Assembly: GCF_026151205.1 (NCBI RefSeq)
Contig: NC_087080.1
Coordinates: forward strand, 10,525,837-10,589,836
DNA: 64,000 nucleotides
Source: Bolinopsis microptera
Taxonomy: Eukaryota; Ctenophora; Tentaculata; Lobata; Bolinopsidae
Direction: 5' to 3'
Shown: positions 52,752-64,000 of the stretch, one piece after another
Layout of the letters: the number at the start of each line of letters is the position of its first letter
Numbering within the stretch: the stretch's first letter is position 1
Notes under the pieces: generated by a model
Database searches by the model: none
What the model was told of the DNA's origin: nothing
Seen by the model: the letters and a program-made list of their open reading frames with translations, nothing else
Translations under genes and position numbers: made by a program

Positions 52752-52798
52752 TCTGCGACGCAGTTTACATATCGTGGAGATATAAACTGCGTCGCAGA
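52752..52798. other. Hairpin with 16-bp perfect arms
   Basis: TCTGCGACGCAGTTTA at 52752-52767 pairs exactly with TAAACTGCGTCGCAGA at 52783-52798, with a 15-base loop. Each arm also contains the palindrome CTGCGACGCAG-like core. A related GTCTGCAGCGCAGG lies 200 bp upstream. It may be the end or footprint of a foldback element. Confidence 0.65.
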
Positions 52799-52799
52799 T

Positions 52800-53880
52800 G
52801 ATCTCATAGGCTCAAGGTATAACGAAGTTATGAATCCTCAGTCTCTTGTTCCTCAGAACTTACTGCCTTCTATCAAGGCTCTCGCTTATGAGGATCGTTC
52901 ACATATTACGTCAGTACGTCACCAGCCTAGGGAAGGCGATCAGCCTTCTTCAACCACACCTAAACTAAAACATATTGGTCGTTGTTGAAGGCATTGAAAT
53001 TTAGGTTACAAGCAATAAGGCAGATCGTTGAAATGGTTTGAACGAGTGGTCGGGTACCTAAAATAATAAAAATAACGCACATTTTTGTGGCAGACAATAT
53101 ATTTTCTCCTCGCATGCACTAATGACTGACAAGTTTTCCCATGATATCATGCCAATGAGCTGCATGGATTAAGCAGAACCATATATGTTCTCCATTGGAA
53201 TGACGTAAGGAAATTTATAATGGTAATTATTTAGTTTTATGGCCCTAAACTGTATATACTTATAGCTAAGCTAGAAATCCAATATTCTAATTCAGTGGTC
53301 GGAAACGGTTACTATGCCTTATATTCCCATCACTAGTCAAAGAAAGAGTGGAAGATCAAACGGCGACTCATATGTCGAGACGGTGACAACAGATCTACTT
53401 AGAACAACAAGGGGACCCATTTCGGCTATTCCGAGAGAAAGCTTCTCCTGGTAATGCCAAAAGAATCCCTCATATCATCTGGTTGCTATAGGTACAAATT
53501 GCGGCCTTGCAAGATCCACCTCCCGACCCAAACATGTGGGAGGGCTTCGGATGTATTGGGACGGGACAACTTTCAACTAGCATTGATCATGATATCAATT
53601 AGATACTCTACATTAACAATTTCGATGCATGTTAATGCTCATTCCTCACCCCAATATGATCCCTCGGATGCCAATAAAGCGGCGGATGGTTCCAGAGAGA
53701 GGGTATTATAAAGCAAATAAATTCTCCACTTTAGATCGGTTCCGTGTCTCGAGTGCCAGACAACGATTACATAGCTGCGTTCCAACGACCAGTATGATTT
53801 ATCATGATCAAAAGTACAAAGTACAGAGTATAGCTATGAATAGAACATACTTTTAGTGGGTTTACCACCCCGCTCCTACT
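52800..53880. other. Non-genic stretch
   Basis: Short open frames at 52749-52988 and 53454-53711 have no recognisable product and lack splice context. Nothing further is seen. Confidence 0.45.
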
Positions 53881-53968
53881 AAGCAAAGTGTTCGTACTCT
53901 CCATAACTTAGTGTACCCTGAGAGGGCGAGATACTTATAATAACATGGAATGTTCATACATTCCTCTA

Positions 53969-54549
53969 CAGGGTAATCGAATAGTTTTTAAAATAAAATA
54001 CGTACCTACATTTTTAATTTTAACATTTTTCGGCCCTTTCCTGGATTGTTTGCTGACAAGTACCGAAGTAAACGAATCGTTGAATTGTTTTTCAAGCACA
54101 ACGAATCAGTGACATTGACTAAACGTTCATATGAATCAGAAAAAAAGAACGTCTCGTAAAAAAAGAGCTTCTGGTGACAAAATTAATCAAAATACGGTCA
54201 GAATAATTATTGCGAAGTGGAGAAAAACAGGCCAGAATTTTGCTGATGATCGTTCAAGGAGTAGGAGACCTTAAGAAGGAAGATCAGTACCTAACGTATT
54301 TTATATCAAGAAAAATGCAACTGGAGCGGTACACGCCGACAAAATTTTACATACCGAGCCTAAAGAGACGAATTGTTTGTCAAAAATCATTTTCCAACAA
54401 AGATCTTCTTTTTTTTCAGCATACAAAATTCAGAAGTCGCCATTAAACCTTAGAACTACCAGTAACCTTTACAGTATCAAGTTTAGACAAATGGGTAAAA
54501 GGTTATTTAAAGAGTAGGTAGACCCTAACAAGATTATTGAAACACCCTG
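53969..54549 (+). mobile_element. Degenerate Tc1/mariner-type element with transposase remnant
   Basis: Outer ends CAGGGTAATCGAATA (53969) and the complement of TTGAAACACCCTG (54549) are imperfect inverted repeats, flanked on both sides by TA. Inside, the plus strand encodes INQNTVRIIIAKWRKTGQNF and DDRSRSRRP, then after a frameshift KKEDQYLTYFISRK. This fits the helix-turn-helix and GRP(R/K)..S.RED.YL.. linker of Tc1-like transposases. The catalytic DDE/D region is missing, so it is dead. Flanking 53880-53950 and 54590-54640 share GTGTTCGTACT and AAGTGTACCCTGAGA, so a second repeat surrounds it. Confidence 0.5.
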
Positions 54550-54749
54550 TACTTCTTTCAGAAGATTAATATGCGATTACTACAAAGAACGTGTTCGTAC
54601 TATCATCTAGTCGCGACTAAGTGTACCCTGAGAAGGAGGGATATCTGAACAATGAACACGTTTTTAAAACAAAATGCTTATTTTAACATTTTACGGTCCT
54701 TTCATGTGTTTCACGCTTCGTGACTTTACTGATTGTCAGCGGTGTAATT

Positions 54750-55803
54750 TAAATGATTTGGTCACGTTTCAAAGTTCAGTGGGTTTGGAGCAGTGAGCTG
54801 ATGGGCTTATCCCTAGTTTAGATGAAACAGTTCATATTATGGAGTAAAGACAAATGAGAGCCGCGAATAAGACTTCAAATCTCGGTCAAAATTAAAATAA
54901 CTTTTTTGTGTAATATTCCAAATTTTCGCAATGAAATTGTACCTAATTTTCGAGAGATGGTTTATAAAAATTGACAGATATTCTTAAACGAACGATAACC
55001 ATGGTTGCAATAACTAATCCATAGAGGCAAGATGAAGTTATATATACACATATAAAGTTAACCAATCAGTCACGAACACGAAAGTGAGTTAACAAATAAA
55101 ATCATTTCTCCCTTAATCCTTTGAAGTTTTATTTATATAGCTATTTAACGGATTCCGGCTTTTAATACATGCTTAGCTAGCACAATTTTAATCCCAATTA
55201 GCGTCTGCCAAAGCCTCACCACATACATAACAAGTTCCCATATTTCTTCGATTACGATATCCAGAATCTAAGATGATCGATTAATTCATGAGAAAGTTTG
55301 AATCATAAAAGAAATCCGACAATCAGCCCAGGGATCGGTAGTCAAACATCATTTTAAAGTTTGGCTTACACAATACACAACTTAACAAGATAACATCATA
55401 GCTTTAGGAAGCTACGAGATAAGCTTGGTGACGTTTACCATTGACCACATACTATTTCTATAGATAATTATATACTGTAGATATACAACCACATATACAA
55501 TATCCTTCACTAAAATAGTTTTGACTTCCTACGAGAAAAATTTTCCGAGCAAAAAGTTCTCCAGTTTGCCATAGCTGATCTGAACATTTTAGTATTTAAG
55601 TGAAATTATTTAATTTAAGTGAAATTATTTGCAGTTGAGTGGCACATAAAACCCAAATTTAGATCATTTTTTAAAAACATTTAAAATGTTATTTGGAACA
55701 TTACAGTAACTTTATTCAAATTACAAACATAAGAAGAATATTTCAAAGCTTTGTGTTTTGATCATATGATCGTGATTTTGATTGCATAATTTTAATTTGG
55801 GCA
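54750..55803. other. Non-genic stretch
   Basis: AT-rich sequence without a supported gene or repeat, apart from a short doubled AAGTGAAATTATTT near 55598-55631. Confidence 0.45.
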
Positions 55804-55867
55804 GTGAAAATGTTGGGAATGCCAGCCAGTAACTCGAGTTACTGGCTGGCACTCCCAACATTTTCAC
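55804..55867. other. 64-bp palindrome with no spacer
   Basis: The 32-bp arm starting GTGAAAATGTTGGGAATGCC at 55804 is followed immediately by its reverse complement ending at 55867, with a single mismatch (GGGAATGCC against GGCACTCCC). The centre is AACTCGAGTT. Such a long spacer-free palindrome is normally unstable and can form a cruciform. Confidence 0.9.
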
Positions 55868-56820
55868 AGATCTGTCAAATGAACAGCCCACTGAGGAGTG
55901 GGTGAGCGCAAACGCGAGAACAGCAGAGATGGCGGCACAAAACAGTGCACACGGAAAAGACAAACGGATCATGATATCATTATTTTGCAAATCGTCTTAA
56001 TATAACTGAGAATGTTAAAGATCCGCTGATCATACATATGATTTGTAGGTACGGTTAATCATTGATTGATTAGAAAGACAACCCGACGGCCCTTTTAAAT
56101 ATGATTATGGATGAACGTTCGCACTTTCGCCGCACACAAATTTAATTTTAAGCCTTTTACGATCATTAGGTGAAAGTTAAACCATGCATATAAAGTCCTA
56201 AAATCTTGAATTTATACTCAGATAAAAGCTGCCGTTGAGGATATACGGGCTTATTTAGAAGAGATGATTTAAAAATAAACTATAAAATTGGACAATGGAC
56301 ATCGAAATTATCACAAATTCAAGCTATTTATTGATTTTCAAACAATTCTTATTCACGAATAATTGAGTTCTTGATACGAAACAGTGTGACCCCTATAACC
56401 ACTGATAATCCTGTAACACATGGACTACATAACATTTTCTTTATATATTAATGCTTTTCATTCATACAAGTTAAAACAAATTCTTCTTGTAGTGCATCCT
56501 GGGTTTGGACAGGATATGCCCGCTTAAAATATTTCCATCACGTTACATTACATAATTCTCAATAAATGTAATAGATTTGTAGTGTTGTAATTAGTTTAAA
56601 AATAAAAAATAATTTAATTTGGTGTCAAACAAATTTTAAATTGTGCGGAAAGTGTTCCTATTTTATTGACCTAGTTCCACTCATTAAAAGCGAGAATAGA
56701 CAATAAATCTACTCAGCAGGTGCCTGTGTGGAAGCGAGGGGTCCGGAAGTGATAAACACTTTAAAGACACTTTAAAGACACTTAAAGGATATAGCGTGAC
56801 TTAGGGTCTAGACTCTAGAG
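55868..56820. other. Non-genic stretch
   Basis: A minus-strand frame (55721-55990) with a hydrophobic start, MIRLSFPCALFCAAISAVLA, runs through the palindrome and is not supported by any family or exon partner. The rest is AT-rich and empty apart from a short ACACTTTAAAG triplication near 56757-56785. Confidence 0.4.
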
Positions 56821-56829
56821 CAAAATGGG

Positions 56830-58234
56830 TCTAGTGTAGACGGAAATATTATTATTAGTTTAACAATTCTCTGCTCTTTTTCCATGTTAGGAATTTTTCC
56901 TGGGGACCAGGCTGATAGTGTTCATAAACACGATAGAAGCTGCGGCGGAATGACAGGCTGAGCGCTGCACAGTAATAGAAATTTGGCACCAGAATCACCA
57001 CAAAAATGCGAATGATAAACAATATTCCTATCTGGATATTACAGTTTGAATTCTCTGCAGTAAATTAATTAATAAATATAGTAAGTAAAGGGAGCATTGG
57101 ATTATGACTGCAGGATTCACCTAATATAGCGTGACTCAGAGTCTAGGACAAAATGGGTATAGTTGTGTATCACAGACTGAGATATTAGTATTAGTATTAG
57201 TATTAGTATAAGTATAAGTATAACAGTGTCCCTATTTTATTGACCTATTTCACCCTGACTTTTTGTGAAATTTAATTCCGAGATAGCAATTGACCAACAA
57301 ACTAGAGCCTGTGACTAAACTTTTGAGGAGGTTCCGGACTCCGGGTCATTCAGTCCGGGTGCCCACCGGTGCCCGCAGGACAGCCACGCCCATTATTGGT
57401 CCCAATTATGCCCAATTATGCCCAATTATGCCAAATCGCCTTAATATGCTTAAAAACCGGATTTTAGGTACCCTGAACTCGTATATGAATTTTCATCAAG
57501 ATATGACAAAAATGACTGAGTTATGAGCCAAAAACCTTTGAGGCCAAAATTCATACCTTAAAACTCAAAATTGAGAGAAATACTGTTCCAAAAAGTTGGA
57601 TATGATCATCAGCTACACTCACAAGAATTTTTGAAGCGATATCTTATGACATGGGTGATTGGTAAAATATACAACTTTGATAATATAGTAGGCAAAAATT
57701 TCAATTTTGCTTCTCTCGACCTTGTTAAACTTAACGTGACTGGGTTTACGTGACTGGGTTTACGTGACTCAGCCGGTCTAGAGCAAAATAGGTTTAGTGT
57801 AGAAGAAAATATTATTATTAGTTTAATAATTCTCTGCTCTTTTTCCTTGTCGCAATTAACGGAACTGCTAGGAATTTTACCTGGGACCCCAGGCTGATAG
57901 TGTTCATAAACCGATAGAAGCTGCGGCGGGATGACAGGCTGAGCGCTGCACAGTAATAGACATTTTGCACTAGAATCACCGCAAAAATGCGAATAATAGA
58001 CAATGTTCCTATCTGGATATTACAGTTTGAATTCTCTGCAGTAAATTATTTAATAAATATATGAAGTAAAGGGAGCATTGGATTAGCAATTGACCAACAA
58101 ACTAGATTTTTGTGGGAAATAATTATGGATATGGTCGGGAGAGGTCCCAGAAATATCTCTGCAAGTAAGCGCGTTCAGTACTGAGGTTTGATATAGTACA
58201 CGCAAGTAATCACTGTACTTGGGTAAAATATAAT
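56830..58234 (+). repeat. Composite dispersed repeat, copy 1 (contains family R twice)
   Basis: A block of about 300 bp (AATATTATTATTAGTTTAA, CTCTGCTCTTTTTCC, CCAGGCTGATAGTGTTCATA, GGAATGACAGGCTGAGCGCT, ATCTGGATATTACAGTTTGA) occurs at 56830-57130 and again at 57795-58120. Between them is a unique-looking 600 bp with GTCCCTATTTTATTGACC, CGCAGGACAGCCACGCCC and CCCAATTATG repeats. The 57220-58234 part recurs at 60130-61137. No coding content; the GGAATGACAGGCTGAGC core belongs to the repeat family seen at 3-6 kb. Confidence 0.75.
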
Positions 58235-59165
58235 TGGTACGAAAATATTTTGTTTAGAGTCGTGCGAAAATCATGTTGTTATTGCCACTTATAATTATCC
58301 AGAAAGATGTAAGTAGAAAAGATAAGTGAGTACTCACCAGGGACAAGACAAAATTGTTCTCTTTGAAAGCAGTTACGAAACTTTTTAAAGCGCATTAGTT
58401 AGCAAATCAAATTCGGGATGAGAAGCGTCACTTTGTGCAGCTAATGTTGTTATGACGTTGGCATGGTTATAGCAAATGAGTTATGAGAGTTTTTAAAATG
58501 GAAACTATTCACAATATTACATTTTTATAAATCATAGTATGTGTAATGTGACCTAACCTGAACAAACAAAACGTCACAAAATCAACAAAATGTTCTTAAT
58601 ATATTCATTATTCGATATTCATGTGCGCACATGGTGCCCCTTGCATAGGTCAAAATCCCATGCACGCAAACAAGGAATACTGAAATCGGTTTTACTTTTG
58701 GCCGTTCATTTCTTGTTTTATGCTTACCATGCCTATCCAGAAAAGAAGTATGCAACAGTGGCAAAAAGGGATTTTTTAAATTTGGGCGATTTCAGTCATA
58801 ACATATGCAACAGCCGCTATTATATATAATTATACTACAGAGGATTTAATTCATCCCCGTGTAGCTACAGTGGCGAATCGCCACTGTGGCGATCTCACTA
58901 GCGGTCAAATTGCTTCCATCACTAAATAGGTCTGGAAACCGGACTCGCACATCACAATGACCAATGTTTTGATAACTAAATATTGGTAACTTGAATCGTC
59001 AATGATCTGTTTAACCTTGAATCAACACCACTACACTCCTTCGTTTATAGAAGAGACACACAATGGAACTGTACAATAGGAGGAGCGGAACCACACTAAG
59101 TCTATAATCCACCTGGCAATTTTAGTGGGAAATCTTAGGTTCTGAGCTGGGTTCTGGACGTTACA
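58235..59165. other. Non-genic stretch with a 21-bp palindrome
   Basis: ACAGTGGCGAATCGCCACTGT at 58867-58887 is palindromic apart from its central base. Otherwise only short accidental frames are present. Confidence 0.5.
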
Positions 59166-59169
59166 CAGG

Positions 59170-59410
59170 GGGCTGGTAACCTGGTAACCTGGTAACCTGG
59201 TAACCTGGTAACCTGGTAACCTGGTAACCTGGTAACCTGGTAACCTGGTAACCTGGTGACCTGGTAAGTGGTAACCTGGTAAGTGGTAACCTGGTAAGTG
59301 GTAACCTGGTAACCTGGTAACCTGGTAACCTGGTAACCTGGTAACCTGGTAACCTGGTAACCTGGTAACCTGGTAACCTGGTAACCTGGTAACCTGGTAA
59401 CCTGGTAACT
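59170..59410. repeat. 8-bp microsatellite (CTGGTAAC)n, about 29 copies
   Basis: CTGGTAAC units with three central CTGGTAAGTGGTAAC variants. AGGGGGCTGGTAA occurs at both edges (about 59167 and 59411). The minus-strand frame of LPGYQVTR repeats is an artefact. Confidence 0.95.
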
Positions 59411-59754
59411 AGGGGGCTGGTAAATTTTTACCTCCCTCCCCCTCAGCGGTTCCGTGGAAAAATTACGAATCAACATCTTTCACCGATCTGTATTTTCTCT
59501 ACAATATATTGAACGATAATATTGAGATGATAAGAATTAATGACACTTTTTCCGCTGCTAATGTAGTTATACCCAATAGAGTAAAAGATGACCAATTATT
59601 GTTATTGTCTATCGAAATACGATAATATTTTAACCTCCTTACCTCTGCTGATAGCTGTGACGTATGACGGTGACCTCAGTCAGAGAAGGAATTCAGCAAA
59701 GTTGATTGGTGGAGGAAGCAACGAGAAGAACGCGAAAACTTTGTGCAGCTGATG

Positions 59755-60060
59755 TTGTTATTATCACTGTGCAGCGCTCAGTCAGTCATTCCGTAAAATT
59801 CCTAGAAGTTCCATTAATTGTGACAAGGAAAAAGAGCAGAGAATTATTAAACTAATTATAATATTTCTGGCTGCATAGTAATAGAAATTTTGCACCAGAA
59901 TCACTACAAAAATGCGAATAATAAACAATATTCCTATCTGGATATTACATTTTGAATTCTCTACAGTAAATTATTTAATAAATATAGGAAGTAAAGGGAG
60001 CATTATAATCCTTTTATAGATTAGGATTGCAGGATTTACCTAATATAGCGTGACTCAGAG
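59755..60060 (-). repeat. Partly inverted copy of the composite repeat
   Basis: 59755-59875 carries the reverse complement of the AATATTATTATTAG...AATGACAGGCTGAGCGCTG segment, while 59880-60060 continues with the downstream segment (ATAGAAATTTTGCACCAGAATCA, ATCTGGATATTAC) in plus orientation. An internal inversion or template switch is implied. Confidence 0.6.
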
Positions 60061-60129
60061 TCTAGAACAAAATGGGTATAGTTGTGTATCACAGACTGAG
60101 ATATTAGTATTTATAGTATTGGTATAAGT

Positions 60130-61137
60130 ATAACAGTGTCCCTATTTTATTGACCTATTTCCGCATTCCACTCATTAAGGGGGGGGGGGGGGGGGGGGTT
60201 CACCCTGACCTTTTGTGAAATTTGATTCCGAGATAGCAATTGACCAACAAACTAGATAAGAGCCTGTGACCAAACTTTTGAGGGGGTTCCGGACTCCGGG
60301 TGTCCACCGGTGCCCGCAGGACAGCCACGCCCATTATTAGTCCCAATTGTGCCCAATTATGCCAAATCGCCTTAATATGCTAAAACCCAGATTTTAGGTA
60401 CCCTGAACTCGTATATGAATTTTCATCAAGATTTGACAAAAATGACTGAGTTATGAGCCAAAATCCTTTTAGGTAAAACTCAAAATTAAGAGAAATCTTG
60501 TTCTAAAAAGTTGGATACGATCATCAGCTACACTCACAAGTGTATCTATCTTATGACCTGTGTGATTGATAAAATATACAACTTTGATAGTAGGCAAAAA
60601 TTTCAATTTTGCTTCTCTCGAGTCTCGACCTTGTTTACGTGACTGGATTTACGTGACTCAGCCGGTTTAGAGCAAAATGGGTTTAGTGTAGTCGGAAATA
60701 TTATTATTAGATTAATAATTCTCTGCTCTTTTTCCTTGTCGCAATTAACGGAACTGCAAGGAATTTTACCTTGGACCCCAGGCTGATAGTGTTCATAAAC
60801 ACGATAGAAGCTGCGGCGGAATGACAGGCTGAGCGCTACACAGTAATAGAAATGTTGCACCAGAATCACCGCAAAAATGCGAATAATAAACAATGTTCCT
60901 ATCTGGATATTACGTTTTGAATTCTCTGCAGTAAATTATTTAATAAATATATGAAGTAAAGGGAGCATTGGATTAGCAATTGCCAATTGACCAAAAAACT
61001 AGATTTGTGTGGGAAATAATTATGGATATGGTCGAGATATGTCCCAGAAATATCTCTGCAAGTAAGCGCGTTCAGTACTGAGGTTTGACATAGTACACGT
61101 GACACGCAAGTAATCACTGTATTTGGGTAAAATATAA
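60130..61137 (+). repeat. Composite dispersed repeat, copy 2, ending at the satellite junction
   Basis: It parallels 57220-58234 through CAGTGTCCCTATTTTATTGA, CGGACTCCGGGT, CGCAGGACAGCCACGCCC, family R, and the shared ending TAGTACACG...AAGTAATCACTGTA and GGGTAAAATATAAT, with small indels. A 20-base G run (60180-60199) is inserted in this copy only. Just after the shared AATATAAT the 335-bp satellite begins. Confidence 0.8.
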
Positions 61138-64000
61138 TCCGGTTAATTTTAATCATTAGGTCTTATTAAAGAACCTCTCACCCTCTAAGAATACTCCGTT
61201 TGGAGATATTCCTTGTTACGTTCTATGTTATTAATTTTTACTAAATTTTCTAACACGTGCATAATGCATTATAAAGGAGCAATAATGCCTCCGCAGGCAT
61301 TCTAGAACGGTATTTATTTTAACACTTCATGCACGGGTGCCATTCTGCTTATTTGGTTCACAGGTTTTTCCTAGACTCCGTGTTAGGACATTAGCTTTCT
61401 GTACCACTTTTTCGTTATCTTAGAATTTATTTCGCTTTTATTTTATTCCCACTCTCGATTCCTCGCTAGCAGTCCGGTTAATTTTAATCATTAGGTCTTA
61501 TTAAAGAACCTCTCACCCTCTAAGAAAACTCCGTTTGGAGATATTCCTTGTTACGTTCTATGTTATTAATTTTTACTAAATTTTCTAACACGTGCATAAT
61601 GCATTATAAAGGAGCAATAATGCCTCCGCAGGCATTCTAGAACGGTATTTATTTTAACACTTCATGCACGGGTGCCATTCTGCTTATTTGGTTCACAGGT
61701 TTTTCCTAGACTCCGTGTTAGGACATTAGCTTTCTGTACCACTTTTTCGTTATCTTAGAATTTATTTCGCTTTTATTTTATTCCCACTCTCGATTCCTCG
61801 CTAGCAGTCCGGTTAATTTTAATCATTAGGTCTTATTAAAGAACCTCTCACCCTCTAAGAATACTCCGTTTGGAGATATTCCTTGTTACGTTCTATGTTA
61901 TTAATTTTTACTAAATTTTCTAACACGTGCATAATGCATTATAAAGGAGCAATAATGCCTCCGCAGGCATTCTAGAACGGTATTTATTTTAACACTTCAT
62001 GCACGGGTGCCATTCTGCTTATTTGGTTCACAGGTTTTTCCTAGACTCCGTGTTAGGACATTAGCTTTCTGTACCACTTTTTCGTTATCTTAGAATTTAT
62101 TTCGCTTTTATTTTATTCCCACTCTCGATTCCTCGCTAGCAGTCCGGTTAATTTTAATCATTAGGTCTTATTAAAGAACCTCTCACCCTCTAAGAAAACT
62201 CCGTTTGGAGATATTCCTTGTTACGTTCTATGTTATTAATTTTTACTAAATTTTCTAACACGTGCATAATGCATTATAAAGGAGCAATAATGCCTCCGCA
62301 GGCATTCTAGAACGGTATTTATTTTAACACTTCATGCACGGGTGCCATTCTGCTTATTTGGTTCACAGGTTTTTCCTAGACTCCGTGTTAGGACATTAGC
62401 TTTCTGTACCACTTTTTCGTTATCTTAGAATTTATTTCGCTTTTATTTTATTCCCACTCTCGATTCCTCGCTAGCAGTCCGGTTAATTTTAATCATTAGG
62501 TCTTATTAAAGAACCTCTCACCCTCTAAGAAAACTCCGTTTGGAGATATTCCTTGTTACGTTCTATGTTATTAATTTTTACTAAATTTTCTAACACGTGC
62601 ATAATGCATTATAAAGGAGCAATAATGCCTCCGCAGGCATTCTAGAACGGTATTTATTTTAACACTTCATGCACGGGTGCCATTCTGCTTATTTGGTTCA
62701 CAGGTTTTTCCTAGACTCCGTGTTAGGACATTAGCTTTCTGTACCACTTTTTCGTTATCTTAGAATTTATTTCGCTTTTATTTTATTCCCACTCTCGATT
62801 CCTCGCTAGCAGTCCGGTTAATTTTAATCATTAGGTCTTATTAAAGAACCTCTCACCCTCTAAGAATACTCCGTTTGGAGATATTCCTTGTTACGTTCTA
62901 TGTTATTAATTTTTACTAAATTTTCTAACACGTGCATAATGCATTATAAAGGAGCAATAATGCCTCCGCAGGCATTCTAGAACGGTATTTATTTTAACAC
63001 TTCATGCACGGGTGCCATTCTGCTTATTTGGTTCACAGGTTTTTCCTAGACTCCGTGTTAGGACATTAGCTTTCTGTACCACTTTTTCGTTATCTTAGAA
63101 TTTATTTCGCTTTTATTTTATTCCCACTCTCGATTCCTCGCTAGCAGTCCGGTTAATTTTAATCATTAGGTCTTATTAAAGAACCTCTCACCCTCTAAGA
63201 AAACTCCGTTTGGAGATATTCCTTGTTACGTTCTATGTTATTAATTTTTACTAAATTTTCTAACACGTGCATAATGCATTATAAAGGAGCAATAATGCCT
63301 CCGCAGGCATTCTAGAACGGTATTTATTTTAACACTTCATGCACGGGTGCCATTCTGCTTATTTGGTTCACAGGTTTTTCCTAGACTCCGTGTTAGGACA
63401 TTAGCTTTCTGTACCACTTTTTCGTTATCTTAGAATTTATTTCGCTTTTATTTTATTCCCACTCTCGATTCCTCGCTAGCAGTCCGGTTAATTTTAATCA
63501 TTAGGTCTTATTAAAGAACCTCTCACCCTCTAAGAATACTCCGTTTGGAGATATTCCTTGTTACGTTCTATGTTATTAATTTTTACTAAATTTTCTAACA
63601 CGTGCATAATGCATTATAAAGGAGCAATAATGCCTCCGCAGGCATTCTAGAACGGTATTTATTTTAACACTTCATGCACGGGTGCCATTCTGCTTATTTG
63701 GTTCACAGGTTTTTCCTAGACTCCGTGTTAGGACATTAGCTTTCTGTACCACTTTTTCGTTATCTTAGAATTTATTTCGCTTTTATTTTATTCCCACTCT
63801 CGATTCCTCGCTAGCAGTCCGGTTAATTTTAATCATTAGGTCTTATTAAAGAACCTCTCACCCTCTAAGAAAACTCCGTTTGGAGATATTCCTTGTTACG
63901 TTCTATGTTATTAATTTTTACTAAATTTTCTAACACGTGCATAATGCATTATAAAGGAGCAATAATGCCTCCGCAGGCATTCTAGAACGGTATTTATTTT
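61138..64000. repeat. 335-bp satellite, 8 full copies plus a partial, continuing past the window
   Basis: Units start CCGGTTAATTTTAATCATTA at 61139, 61474, 61809, 62144, 62479, 62814, 63149, 63484 and 63819, a constant 335-bp period. I see one variable site, about 55 bp into each unit (AAGAATACTCC or AAGAAAACTCC), in the order T A T A A T A T A. Each unit has a hairpin AATGCCT-CCGC-AGGCATT and a palindrome TAATGCATTA. No ORF or known RNA gene was recognised. Confidence 0.95.

Noticed and set aside
55721-55990. Small secreted protein with a hydrophobic start
   Set aside because: The frame runs through the 64-bp palindrome, has no family match I know and no splice partner.
59135-59476. LPGYQVTR-repeat protein
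   Set aside because: Translation of the 8-bp CTGGTAAC microsatellite.
61138-64000. Regular direct repeats as a possible CRISPR array or as a self-cleaving ribozyme satellite
   Set aside because: The 335-bp units are near-identical throughout with no variable spacers. I found no CTGATGA...GAAA hammerhead core on either strand.

Overview
The window is nuclear DNA of an AT-rich, repeat-laden invertebrate genome. Genes are split by many short GT-AG introns, and there are LINE, Penelope-like and Tc1/mariner-like remnants, MITE-like elements, minisatellites and a satellite array. Nothing is prokaryotic. The protein architectures (TSP1, sushi, TNFR/ephrin-receptor-like and immunoglobulin domains on single-pass surface proteins) fit an early-branching or invertebrate metazoan such as a cnidarian. 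The species cannot be fixed from this sequence alone.

Layout. 0-7.2 kb is a transposon graveyard: two halves of one reverse-transcriptase C-terminus split by an insertion, the 3' end of an L2/CR1-type LINE, a 140-bp MITE, two interspersed repeat families and a 61-copy pentanucleotide array. 7.24-12.67 kb (+) is an eight-exon gene. Its exons join in phase into a 376-residue type I membrane protein with four TSP1-like repeats and a tyrosine-containing tail; intron 2 carries an intact 805-codon Penelope-like element. 12.8-16.4 kb holds a LINE fragment split by a 2.1-kb minisatellite, then a 375-bp tandem repeat.

16.90-46.45 kb (-) is one giant gene. I placed 63 exons by eye; all phases agree and the total is 16,428 coding bases (5,475 residues). 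The order is signal peptide, sushi, an unassigned Cys-containing module, RKKR site, TNFR/ephrin-receptor-like Cys repeats, sushi, about 46 Ig domains, sushi, a Cys-rich stalk, a KRRRR site, one transmembrane helix and a 13-residue tail. The middle 22 Ig domains come from an 11-fold tandem repeat of a 1,040-bp genomic unit (two exons plus two introns) whose copies, introns included, look identical apart from one 25-bp deletion and one neighbouring base change.

46.5-64 kb has no gene I can support. It holds minisatellites (28, 17, 10 and 8 bp), a degenerate Tc1/mariner-type element, a 64-bp palindrome with no spacer, a repeat of about 1 kb present twice, and a 335-bp satellite array that runs off the right edge.

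The two supported genes converge tail to tail, and both encode repeat-built extracellular receptors with symmetric-phase exons that can be duplicated without breaking frame. The best candidate for something undescribed is the giant Ig gene: a surface protein whose length is set by a homogenised, probably copy-number-variable exon-pair array. A role in adhesion or self/non-self recognition is inference only.
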